Assembly (NCBI GenBank): GCA_003988855.1
Contig: QYAI01000280.1
Span: forward strand, 1 to 12,287
Source of the DNA: Arachnopeziza araneosa
Lineage: Eukaryota; Ascomycota; Leotiomycetes; Helotiales; Arachnopezizaceae
Direction of reading: 5' to 3'
DNA length: 12,287 bases
Of the stretch, positions 1 through 8,977 are shown one piece after another (the first letter of the stretch is position 1; each line of letters opens with the position of its first letter). The notes below the pieces were generated by a model. The model saw nothing but the letters and a program-made list of their open reading frames with translations, had not been told where the DNA came from and did not search any database. A program made the translations under genes and the position numbers.

Positions 1-495
1 TTATTTAGTAAAAATTTGTAAAATTAGTGCAAACGCTTTTTATTTTAATTTAAAAAAACTTTTTAACAAGTTTTTTTAAACTAGTTTATATAAAATTAAT
101 TAAATTTTAAATAAAAAGTTTAGTAAAATCTTAAAAAACAAAAAAACAAATTAGCTTATTAAAGTATTTTTACTTATAGCTTATTTTAACTTTAAAAATA
201 TGTTTTTTAAAATAGCTTTAAATTAGCTACTTTTTTACTAGTTGTATAATTATAAAATTTATTTAAAAGCTTTTATTTTTAAATTTTTTTTTTTTATACT
301 ATTAATTTATAGCAAAGTTACAAGCTACAAAATAGTACTTTATTAATAACTTAAATAAAAGTTTTGTAGTTAATAACTTTAGTTTATTTGCTTTACTTAT
401 TTTATTTGTTAAAAACTAAATAATAACTTACGCTTTTGCGTAAACTACTAAAAACTTAATTTTTTAACTTAAAACAATTTTTATTTAATACTTAA
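1..495 (+). pseudogene. Ty3/Gypsy pol remnant, copy A left part (start of RT)
   Basis: This stretch aligns base for base, with a net 3-base length difference, to 5675-6172 of the complete element (copy B). It therefore corresponds to the stretch before RT and the first part of RT. Position 1 pairs with 5675 and the TTAA at 492-495 pairs with TTAG at 6169-6172. Nearly all differences are T or A here against C or G in copy B, for example TCT to TTT and TCGA to TTAA. The coding frame starts as frame 2 and is full of stops. The element is interrupted at 495 by the DNA transposon and resumes at 10261. Its beginning lies outside the window. Identity rests on copy B, since this segment alone is too degraded to recognise. 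Confidence 0.9.
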
Positions 496-574
496 TAGTC
501 GGTGCACCGCCTACTTCGCATTCGCTTGTAGTCGGCGAAAGCAAGTGTAAGCCCGCAAGCGAAGTGTAAGAGCT
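495..574 (+). repeat. Left terminal inverted repeat of the Fot1/pogo-type element
   Basis: Pairs with the reverse complement of 2764-2844. About 37 bases in the middle are identical. The mismatches (CGG against TAG, ACCG against ACTG, AAGCCC against GAGCTT) are C/T or G/A, plus one single-base indel. The repeat contains its own palindrome: TTCGCTTG (521-528) is the reverse complement of CAAGCGAA (556-563). Its CG-containing motifs survive better than the transposon body. Confidence 0.92.
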
Positions 575-600
575 AGAAAATCAAAATCGCTAGTAAATTA

Positions 601-2700
601 GTACTGAACTACACAACTCTTTGCTTATTTGACCGCGAACTCGATTACTACTTGATTCTTAAAATAAAATTATCTCTAGAGAATAAATGAAAAGTTTAAG
701 AAGCTGTAGAATAGCTAAACAGCCTACTAGAAGACGCAAAAAAGAAGCTTGTTACTGCCGCTCGAATCTACAGTATTTCTTAATATACTTATACGATTCA
801 AGTAGCCTAAATTCGACTTTAAGCTAAAAAGCGCAATAAAAGAAGCTTATATAATTTACGAAGTAGTAATAATTAGATTTTGTATAAAAAAAACAAAGCA
901 GTTATATTTAAATACTGTGCTAAGAACGCTAAACTAGGTTAGCTAGAAGCAACGAAGCTTTTAGTACGAAGTGCTATTACTTTTTTATTAATAAAGCAAG
1001 GCTGCTTAGAGCTATTTAACTGCTAGTTCTTAAGCTAGTTTAAAGCTAAATACGACAAGCAAACGCTTCGAACTATTTATACAAAGCTTATTGCAAGAAA
1101 GCGCCTTAAGTCGCATACAGATAAGAATATTGTAAACTAGTTTTCGAAGTATAAAGCTGCTCTTAAGCTTTACTTTATTAGAAAGGCAAAGCGTGTCTAA
1201 AATATAGACAAGACAAGCATACGAATTAGTGTTCTAAGCTTCGAGCAAGTAGTAGTTCTATACTATATAACTAAGCTGTATACTAAAACAGCAAAAAATC
1301 GTACATTAGTTACTGTGCTCGAGACTGTTAACGCAGCAAGCGCGCACTTGCTTGCTTTCGTAATTTCACTTGAAAAAGCAGTAATAAAAAGCTAGATTAA
1401 TTATAAGCTTTCTAGCAAAGACGTGATTACTTCTACTTTATCTGAATATATTAATAATACAGTAATTTTAAAGTAGCTCGATTTCTTTATTGCTTACACA
1501 AGTGCAAAGTTAACGAAGCTATAGCAGTTTCTTCTTTGCGACAGCTACACTACTTACGAATATCTTCTATTTGTAATAAAAGCAGCTAAAAACTATATTG
1601 CAGTCTTTACTTTTCTATCGCACGAAACGCACGCTTTGCAGCTTCTTGACGTAAAGGTATTTCGGCTGTAGAAGCAAGCTTACTAAAAAGCTTTGTATTA
1701 TGCGATCAAAGCTCTCGACTTCGAGTATTTGATTTTCTTTTTCTTTCGAGACTTTTCGCAGATTCGAGAAGACGCTTTCTAGCTATAGACTATACAAAAC
1801 AGCTTTAAAGAAACTAGAATGTAGCTTGTTAATTCGAAAGCTAGTCTAAAAAAGAAGCGCGAATACAATAGAAAAAAAAAAGCGTTCTAGCAGCAGTAGC
1901 AAGAGCAAATGCTTTATAAACAACTTACTTTTCTACAACTGCTACGAACTTTTTTCGAAGCAAGCGCGACTATAAATAAAGTTCTTGATAAAGAAGCAAT
2001 TAGGCTAGCAAGCTTGCTATATCAAGAGCGCTTTACTGACGCTTTTAAGGAAGTTAGAAGCCTCGTAGCAAAAGCAGCTCTAATAGAAGAAAGCTTCTCG
2101 AACTTAAAAGCAAAGCTTAACGCTAAATTATCACGAAAGCAAAGATCAAAGCAGAAGATACACAAAAGTAAAGCTATTAGCGTCGCTGCTGCTCGAGCAA
2201 AAATAAAGCAGAAAGCTAAATTCGAAGAAAAAAAAGCAATTTAGAAAGCTTAGCGAAAAATCTAGATTGCAGTTAATAAAGCTAAGAATTTACAAAAAGC
2301 TATTAGTATTTAAGCTTAGAAAAATATAAAGACAAATAAAGCGCTATATTAGCAAAAGCAACACGCTAGCGAATTTGCAGATGCACTGCTTCTTGACGAT
2401 ATTTACGAACTAGATCGAAATCTAACTTTTGCTAACTTCGAAGCTCTTTAGCTTCTTTCTGCGCTAGTACAAGAGCTTATAGAAGCTTAAGCAGCTATTT
2501 AAAGTAATAAAAGCTCTAATTCAAGCGTTTGTCTAGTTTCTTTAAGAAAAAATCTAATCGAAATTCTATCTGATTCAGAAGTAAAGCGAAGTAATAAAAT
2601 AAGCTATTTAGAGAGCGACGATAATTCTAATAGTTTTACTTTAGTAGATTCTATAGATTTAATTCAGAGAAATGCAAATTTTATTAGTTTTAAGAATTAA
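601..2700 (+). pseudogene. Fot1/pogo-type DDE transposase, inactivated by stops
   Basis: A single frame (frame 1) runs the whole way without a frameshift and is broken by many TAG/TAA and one TGA (688-690). Near 690-790 is an Ala-rich segment ending AARIYSIS, like the N-terminal DNA-binding helices of pogo-type transposases. The catalytic core is clear. The first Asp is at 1207-1209 in a NID-K-TSIRI context. The second is at 1540-1542 in LLCDSYTTYE, where family members have His at the two Tyr positions. The third is at 1648-1650 after SHETHALQLLDV, matching the conserved THxLQPLDV. The second and third Asp are 35 residues apart (DD35D). A long Lys/Ala-rich and then acidic tail follows, with an open stretch of 111 codons from 1909 to 2244 and the frame ending at TAA 2698-2700. 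No in-frame ATG is visible near the start; ATA at 664 may be a mutated one. The role would have been cut-and-paste transposition in the nucleus. Confidence 0.85.
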
Positions 2701-2763
2701 ATAAATAAATTAAGTTACTTTGTACTGCTGTTTGTATATAAAGATACTTCGGTTTTTAATTTC

Positions 2764-2844
2764 AGCTCTTACACTTTCGCTTGCAAGCTCACACTTGCTT
2801 TCGCCGACTACAAGCGAATGCGAAGTAGGCAGTGCACTAACTAT
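2764..2844 (-). repeat. Right terminal inverted repeat of the Fot1/pogo-type element
   Basis: Reverse complement of the left repeat over about 80 bp, with a few C/T and G/A mismatches and one single-base indel. It ends GTGCACTAACTAT. The last four bases lie inside the 5-bp target duplication of the LTR retrotransposon (CTATT, 2841-2845). A second copy of these terminal bases is therefore found at 10256-10259, after the 3' LTR. Confidence 0.9.
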
Positions 2845-2845
2845 T
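2841..2845. repeat. Target site duplication CTATT, left copy
   Basis: Five bases immediately before the 5' LTR, repeated exactly at 10256-10260 immediately after the 3' LTR. Five bases is the usual duplication made by Ty3/Gypsy integrases. It straddles the end of the DNA transposon and the first base of its right TA. Confidence 0.95.
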
Positions 2846-3114
2846 TGTAAGAACCCGCATCAGTTCTGACTACGTGCTGCTTACGTGATAACTCCTGAAT
2901 AGGTTCAGGGTGGACTTGAAATAAAACCAGCTCAGAAGAAGTTAGAGGACCTACTCTTATTTTATTGTACATAGCTTTCTTTCAGAGAGAGTTCTTTCTC
3001 TTCTTAACTTTTTCTTTTTCTTCGTAGCTAGCTTATAAGTAAGAACATATTCAGACTACATTCGAGGTACTTCTATATACTTCTTGCAGCAGTGTTCGTG
3101 CTTGTGCCGTTACA
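2846..3114 (+). repeat. 5' LTR of copy B
   Basis: Begins TGTAAGAACC and ends GCCGTTACA. It aligns without any gap to 9987-10255. I count about 27 differences, all C/T or G/A transitions. In about 22 the 3' LTR carries the mutated base and in about 5 this LTR does. It is visibly the less mutated of the two. Confidence 0.96.
2957..2965 (+). promoter_or_regulatory. Possible TATA-like box in the LTR
   Basis: TTATTTTAT lies about 40-50 bp upstream of the pyrimidine block (3006-3020), whose sequence is complementary to the primer-binding position. It would suit a transcription start at that block. In such AT-rich DNA the motif alone is weak evidence. The same string is kept in the 3' LTR. Confidence 0.35.
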
Positions 3115-3507
3115 TTAAAAGAAAAAGTTTAACTTTGCCGAAGACAGCTTGTTTATAATATCTCTTGTAGAAAAATTATTCACGAAACAAATACGAACAA
3201 AGTTCGAATTATATCTAGTTTGACTTTCAAATAGCTGCAATTTCAGAGACTTTGCAGACAGCTAGTCGTATTAGAGTTTAATACAGCTTAAAAGCAACTA
3301 GTAAAATCGTCGTAAAGACGTCAAGAGAAGTAGTTCGATTTAATTTAGACTTAAGACTCTTAAGAACTTTTTCTTACACAGAAGAAATTGTAAATAAAAG
3401 TTAAGCTAAATCTAACTGTAAAATTAATCCGGAAACTTCTTTTCTCTTAAGCTCGAAACAGTACCGAACACTTACCGAAACACTTTCTTTTCTTTCTCGA
3501 CACTAAA
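3115..3507 (+). other. Leader between 5' LTR and gag
   Basis: About 390 bases without a convincing coding frame, rich in C and G compared with the rest of the element (ACCGAA repeats around 3460-3480). Apart from the candidate primer site at its start I see no defined element. It is the expected place of the RNA packaging signal, which I cannot identify. Confidence 0.5.
3117..3129 (+). promoter_or_regulatory. Candidate primer-binding site, self-priming type
   Basis: Two bases after the LTR end there is no TGG start of a tRNA-type primer site. The purine-rich AAAAGAAAAAGTT here is the exact reverse complement of AACTTTTTCTTTT at 3006-3018 inside the 5' LTR. In Tf1 and related chromoviruses the primer is the 5' end of the element's own RNA folded back on this position. 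That is the arrangement expected if transcription starts near 3006. The match is low in complexity, so it could be chance. Confidence 0.45.
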
Positions 3508-4986
3508 ATGTCGAATCTTTCGATACTCGGTTTCTCAAACGACCTGACATTCTCTTTCTTTCTCGTACTAGATCCGAATTCGAATTAGCAGTCAGATGCA
3601 TCTAGTCGACAAAGAAATACAAGAAGTAATAGAAGCAAGAATAAAAGCAAGAGCAAACTTAAACCGAAAGACACTAAAGACTTTTTTGATTCGAACGTAA
3701 TTAGAAAAGCGATACAAGCTAATAAGCAAGACAAAAGAAAATTCGCTTAAGACTACATAAAGAATCGTCGCAAGTTCAATAAACTCTAGCAGATAATAGC
3801 GTCTCTTTAAGCTTAAATGCAGAGTGTTTATAGGCTTTCGGTAGCTCTAACTACTAAACATAATTTAAATACTTTTCGCTTTTCTGCAGCTACTTTAGTC
3901 TTTCTTGTTTTTTAATTTTTACTAGTTTTATCTTAGCTAAAGCTATATATAGCTCGTACACTAATAAGAGACTTTCTTCTAAGCTGCTTTCTAGCACCTT
4001 ACTTTTCTTTAATACTAGTAGACTAAGAAGATAACGAAACGAAAGACGCTAATACGTACTATTAGCTTCTTTACTAACAGCTGTTCGGAACTTATTATAC
4101 ACGAATAACTAAGAAAATAAAACTACTAGACGATAGCAAAAATTCTTTTTTTCGTCAATAGAAAATATTAGTACGCGACTAGCTTGTAGTTAATGCTAAT
4201 TATTATTTTACTTTCTAGACTCGCAAAGTACTTATCTAAAGCACAACTACTAGTCTTGCTTGCAGTTATCTAGAACTTTAGTACTGCTTAGATACTTAAG
4301 AATTTATAAATTCTTTTAATATAATTAACTTGTTGTTATCTTATTTTACTACAGAATACGAAACAAAAGACTTTCGAAATGCTTTCTAGTTCTTGCAAAT
4401 GTGTAAGAAGAATTACTACAATAAGACGTTTGCAAAGTTTAGAGCTTGCTTTTGCAGTGCAGCTGTACTTAGACAAGTTTCAAAAGCTAAATAGTTTTAT
4501 TATATATAAGAAAAGCTTACTTTCTAACTTAGAAGTTCTGCTGTTAGCATTAAGAACTAATAGCAAAAAAGCTTTTTCGTTATAGTACAAAACTTACTCG
4601 CAATAAATAAGAAGCGTCGTCGAAACATCGAACTAAGCTTAGGTGCAACTTTACGACTTGTCGCAGCTAGAAGACTAGCTTTTAGTTATTTTTCTGCAGT
4701 ACTAAAACTGCTTATACTTAGAAACACTACTGTTCTAAAGCAAGACTTTACGCTTTAACGTTAACTATTTTCTTTCTCTAACTAACTTAAGTTAGAATCT
4801 TATCGTGCTTTTACTTGCTACTATTGCAAGCAAGTAAGCTACTTTAAAAACAAATGTTTTTTGCTTCTTAGCATTTGAGAAATCGACGCTAATAACTAGA
4901 AAATATATTAAAATGTCGCTAAGTACTTCAAGTTAACTTCGACTTAGAAGAAAAACGACGAAGCTTAGAAAAAGTTTTTTTTTTAA
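3508..4986 (+). pseudogene. gag: Gag-like capsid/nucleocapsid polyprotein, inactivated
   Basis: An ATG at 3508 opens frame 1, which can be followed, interrupted by stops, to a stop at 4984-4986. The first in-frame stop is TAG at 3586. The N-terminal part is Lys/Arg-rich, followed by a stretch around 4150-4560 that resembles fungal Gag capsid sequence, with ILVRD, LVVNAN and FLQMCKKNYYNKTFAKFRA. A retroviral-type zinc knuckle lies at 4816-4857, reading CYYCKQVSYFKNKC. It keeps the three Cys of CX2CX4HX4C, but has Tyr where His belongs and Ser where Gly is usual. Both changes are single C-to-T or G-to-A steps. Gag would form the virus-like particle and bind element RNA. The frame then shifts by -1 to pol. 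The exact start is a choice of the first suitable ATG in the frame that leads into the knuckle. Confidence 0.75.
4975..4984 (+). other. T10 run at the gag/pol frame change, possible -1 slip site
   Basis: Ten T lie directly before the frame-1 stop TAA (4984-4986). Gag is read in frame 1 and protease-RT in frame 3, which is a -1 change. A run containing T TTT TTT is a known type of slippery heptamer. The run may have been lengthened by C-to-T mutation, and the stop itself could be a mutated CAA, so this is only a candidate. Confidence 0.4.
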
Positions 4987-6410
4987 GTTTGCACAAGTGT
5001 AATTTGTTTTACTTAAACTTGTCAAAACTTATAAGTAGTAACTAGTTCTTAGTTTTTTCTACGCTAAGTATAAATAAATGCAGAATTAAGTTACACGCTT
5101 TAGCAAACACAAAAGCAAATAAATACTTATTCTTAAATTAACTGCTAGCTATAAAGCTCTTAAAAGCTTTTAACTTAAAGATTTAGCAACTACTTTACAC
5201 TGTGTTAGTAAAAAAATTTAATAAAAATATCTACACAAAAGTAAATTAGTTTATACGACTTTACCTAACAATAAACAGTCGTCGTATCTAAAACTGCTTT
5301 TTTGTTGTTCTAAATCTAGAACAGCAAGATGTTATTATCAAAATTAAGTTTATGCGCAAGTTTAAGCTTTGTTTAGATTCTGAACAAAACTGCATTTTTT
5401 AGCCTTTCGAATACTTACTAACTTTGCTGTAGTTAAAAAAAATTATTTTTTCTTATTCTTTTAAAAAAATACAACGCAACTATCTTAATTACTAAGCAAA
5501 TGCGAATCGAAAAGATTTCGCTATTGCTAAAGAAGAACGTAGAAAGATTTTTTAGCAAGACTAAAAAAAAATTTCTATCTTAATTTTTTTTTCTTTATTA
5601 CTTTCTGTTAGAAAACAACTTGAAACTTTACTAGATCGCTACTAACTGCTTGCACTTAATAAAATTTTAGCACTTTGTTTAGTAAGAATCTGTAAAATTA
5701 GTGCAAACGCTTTTTATTTTAATCTAAAGAAACTTTCTAACGAGTTTTTTTAAACTAGTTTATATAAAATTAACTAGATTCTAGATAAAAAGTCTAGCAA
5801 AATCTTAGAAAACAAAAAGACAAATTAGCTTATTAAAGCATTTTTACTTGCAGCTTATTCTAACTTTAAAGATGTGTTCTTTAAAACAGCTTCGAATTAG
5901 CTACTTTTTTACTAGTTGTATAACTATAAGATTTATTTAGAAGCTTTTATTTTAAATTCTTTTTCTTTGTTATACTGTTAATTTACAGTAAAGCTACAAG
6001 CTACGAAACAGTACTTTATCGATAACTTAAACAAAAGTTTTATAGTTAATAGCTCTAGTTTATTCGCTTTACTTGTTTTATTCGTTAAGAAACTAAATAG
6101 TAACTTACGCTTCTGCGTAAACTACTAAAAGCTTAATTCTCTAACTTAGAACGACTTTTATTCGATACTTAGAATAGACAAGTTGCTTAGCAGAATGTCG
6201 AAAGCTAGAAAGTTTACTAAACTTAACATTTGCTAAGCTTTTTATCGAATTCGAATAAACTTCGAGTTAGAAAAGCTTACTACTTTTCGCACAAAGTACA
6301 AACTATACAAGTGCAAAGTGTTACTATTTAAACTACGTAACAGCTTAGTTACGTATTAAAAATACATAAACAATGTACTTTATAATTACTTAGATAACTT
6401 CTGCGTAGCT

Positions 6411-6422
6411 TATTTAGACGAC
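6411..6422 (+). other. RT catalytic motif YLDD, intact in copy B
   Basis: TAT TTA GAC GAC in frame 3 within AYLDDILIYSKD, the metal-binding motif of Ty3/Gypsy reverse transcriptases. In the older copy A the matching codons at 10507-10512 read AAC AAT, so both Asp have become Asn. Confidence 0.93.
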
Positions 6423-7721
6423 ATATTAATTTATTCTAAAGATTTACTTAAACATAAAATGCATGTTAAGAAAGTTCTGAATTGCTTTCAAGAAGCAAGC
6501 TTTCAAGCTAATATTAAGAAGTGTAAGTTTAGCGTAAAAAAAACTAAATACTTTAGCTACATTCTTACTACTAAGAAATTAGAAATTAACTTTAACAAAG
6601 TCAAACTTCTTCGAAACTAGATTCGACTTACTACTATTACTAAAGTTAAGTTATACTTAAGATTTTGTAAATTTTACTAGTAGTTTGTTAGAAACTTCAA
6701 GTTAGTTGCAAAACTTCTTAGTGCACTTACTAAACCTTTAGCACTGTTTTAGTAGACAGACGAATGTAAGATAGCATTTGAATTTCTACGCTAACAACTT
6801 CTTAACATTCAAGCTATATACTACTTTAACTTTGCTTTGCTTACGAAACTAAAGACAGATTTTTTAGACGAAGTAATCGCAAGAATATTTTTCTAACAAC
6901 ACGCGAATAGCTTATAGTACTTTATTAGATTTTACTTTTATCTTCTAGTTAAACATAAAACTAACTAAAAGATTTATAATAAGAAACTATTTGCTATAGT
7001 AAAAGCGTTTAGAAAGTAAAGACTTAAGTTTATGTTTTTCTAGCACTGTATTAACATATATTCGAACTACTAATCTTTAGAGTACTTTATAACTACGAAA
7101 TTGCTTACTGCTAAGCAAGTACGCTAGATAGAATTTTTATCTAATTTTAATTTTAAGATTGTTTTTACTGCTAGTAAAAACAATTAAAAAGTAAATATAC
7201 TAAGTCGAAGAAAGCAAGACCTAGCAGTCTAAGAACTTGTTAAGAGAAACAGCAAGTCTTGCATCTTACTCGAACTAGATTGATTAGACTTTTAAATTAA
7301 CGCTAAAATAAGTCAGAACTTTATTTCTTTAATTTTACTATTTTTACTATCTTTAATTTTTACTTTAACTGTACTAGAACTTTTTATAAAAGATTTAGAC
7401 CTAATACAAAACTTACGCAAAAACAACTTAAAAGCTTTTTAGACTATTAGAGCTAACTTGCTAGCTAGCTACACGCTTTTTAAGAGTTTATTGCTATTTA
7501 AAGAAAAGCTCTGCGTCTAACGAAATACTTTGCTGTGTACGATACTTATTAGTAAAGCTTATAACTAAGTGTCTAGTGCTTACTTTAGTGCTTTGAAAAC
7601 TTACTAGTTGCTAGCACTAAAATACTACTAGTACGAAATAAGTTCGAACTGCAAGAAGTATGTAGATAACTGTAAATCGTGTTAACACTTTTATATTATA
7701 TCTTCGAAACAGCAAAGCTAG

Positions 7722-8060
7722 TTGCACTTTTTCTTTATTTTCGCTTACTTTATGCAGCACTTGTGCATAGATTTTAAGAAATTTTTACTTAACAAGCATA
7801 GTTACGATTTTATACTAGTGTTTATTAATCGACTTGAAAAAAATTTAGTTACTATCTCTTGTTACAAGAATATCGATGCTAAAGGCCTAGCTACGTTATT
7901 TATTTAGTAGATATACTAGTTCGAACACACTTCGAAGTTAATTATATTCGACAAAGAACTTTAGTTTGTTTCTTTCTTCTAAAACAAGTTCTGTAGAATT
8001 ATTAGTGTTAAGCTTAAATTATTTACTGCTTACTACAAACAAACTAATAAACAGACAGAA
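7722..8060 (+). other. Integrase catalytic core within pol (DD35E)
   Basis: An uninterrupted stretch to 7907 contains the first Asp (7770-7772) in LCIDFKKF, then YDFILVFINRL. The second Asp is at 7950-7952 in LIIFD, before a stop at 7962. The Glu is at 8058-8060 in KQTNKQTEIINQ, the position of the conserved QTExxN. It is in the same frame as RT and is not a separate gene. Confidence 0.9.
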
Positions 8061-8678
8061 ATTATAAACTAGTACATTAATCAGAAGCTAAAGCTTTTCG
8101 TAAGCTACTATTAAGACAACTAAAGCAAACTAATACTAATAATAAACTAAGTACAGATAACTTTTTCTTACTTTTCGATTAGTATAGCTTCGTATAAGCT
8201 TAAGTTTAGCACTAAACTTAAAACTAGCTAGAATTAGCAAACTTCTAAGCTTACTACACTAGTAGAAAAGCTTAATTACGCAAACGCTGTATCGTTAGCA
8301 AAGCAAATGCAAGACGCTTAAACTATTGCTAAAAACAACTTAACTAAAACTTAAGAAAAAATAGCTAAGCAAGTAAATTAACACTAAAAAGCTATTAACT
8401 ACAAAGTAAGAAACTAAGTTTACTTGTCTACAAGAAACTTAAAAAACTACTAACTTAGTCAAAAGCTAGCTAATTAGTAAACTAGTTCTTTTAAGATTTT
8501 AAAGCAAATAAAACACTTGTACAAGCTTAAACTACTTTCTAAGTTTACTATTTACGATGTGTTTGCACTAAATGTCCTGAAGAAAGATCCGAATACTTCT
8601 TTACTAAAGCAAGCAGCACTAGAACTACTAGAAGACTTAATTTAAGAAAAACGTAAATAGAAAGTAAAGAAAGTACTA

Positions 8679-8808
8679 GCAGTTAAGCGTGTACGAAAGA
8701 AACTGCAATATTAAGTAAGCTAAGTCGAATATAATTCGAACTTTACATAGTATCTAGCTTTAAATTTTGCAAGCTTCGCTTACTTATTGCAAGACTTTTA
8801 TACTATAA
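8679..8808 (+). other. Chromodomain at the C-terminus of pol
   Basis: Frame 3 reads AVKRVRKKLQY-stop-VS-stop-VEY, then after a short gap a stop, YLALNFAS and LLQDFYT. This follows the pattern of fungal retrotransposon chromodomains (LQYxVxWxGYxxxxxWYPAxNF ... LLRDFH). Two of the three stops fall where the conserved Trp codons belong, as expected for TGG to TAG. Just upstream (about 8550-8600) VFALNVLKKDPNT resembles the integrase C-terminal segment. Chromodomains of this kind bind histone H3 methylated at Lys9 and direct insertion to silent chromatin. Confidence 0.8.
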
Positions 8809-8977
8809 ATCTAACAAAGCTAAAGCTACTACTTTAACTAAAGAAATAAATTAAAGCAAGAGAAACTAAAGTTAACATTGCAGATTACTTTAAAGATAAC
8901 AAGAAATAAGTAGTAAATAAACGCTACTTAAACTTAGAAACTTCTTCGAAACTTTTTCGAAACTTATTTAACTAAGT

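Larger units (their letters stand above)
495..2844 (+). mobile_element. Fot1/pogo-type (Tc1/mariner) DNA transposon, RIP-mutated
   Basis: A 2.35-kb element is bounded by inverted repeats of about 80 bp (left 495-574, right 2764-2844) and carries one transposase frame on the plus strand. The uninterrupted sequence of copy B (around 6165-6180) serves as a stand-in for the empty site. Joining A left to A right without gap or excess requires TTAA to be shared by both flanks. This can be read as a TA duplication with repeats beginning ATAG, or as a TTAA duplication with repeats beginning TAG. The transposase is pogo-like, a group that duplicates TA, so the first reading is preferred. The right TTAA is now split by the LTR retrotransposon (TT at 2844-2845, AA from 10261). 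Confidence 0.88.
4974..8909 (+). pseudogene. pol: Pol polyprotein (PR-RT-RNase H-IN-chromodomain), inactivated
   Basis: Frame 3 is continuous without frameshift for almost 4 kb, broken only by stops. Protease: around 5091-5130, LHALA-NTK-ANKYLF, where the active site should be D-T-G; the GAC and GGA codons appear changed at 5106-5114. RT: about 5850-6720, with FCVAYLDDILIYSKD and both catalytic Asp intact at 6417-6422. RNase H: about 6850-7260, with TD at 6855-6860 in the TDASD position. Integrase: zinc-binding region about 7540-7690, keeping CX2C (7671-7682) but with Tyr at the His positions; catalytic Asp 7770, Asp 7950 and Glu 8058 are all present with DD35E spacing. Chromodomain: about 8679-8808. 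The TAA at 8907 follows an A, a context that mutates little here, so it is probably the true end. The product would copy RNA to DNA and integrate it. Confidence 0.88.

Noticed and set aside
1909..2244. A 111-codon open frame as a small intact gene
   Set aside because: It is in the same frame as the transposase and continues its C-terminal tail after the catalytic core. The ATG is internal and stops lie on both sides.
496..2843. piggyBac-type element because of the TTAA flanks
   Set aside because: The transposase has clear Fot1/pogo motifs (THxLQ-LDV, DD35D). The flanks fit a TA duplication with one extra A/T base pair shared by chance.
4379..4585. A 68-codon open frame as a separate gene
   Set aside because: It is in frame 2, while gag here is in frame 1, the frame that leads into the zinc knuckle. 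Its translation shows no recognisable domain.
8660..8720. End of pol upstream of the chromodomain at the cluster of stops
   Set aside because: The stops at the conserved Trp positions are explained by TGG to TAG, and the chromodomain pattern continues in the same frame to about 8808.
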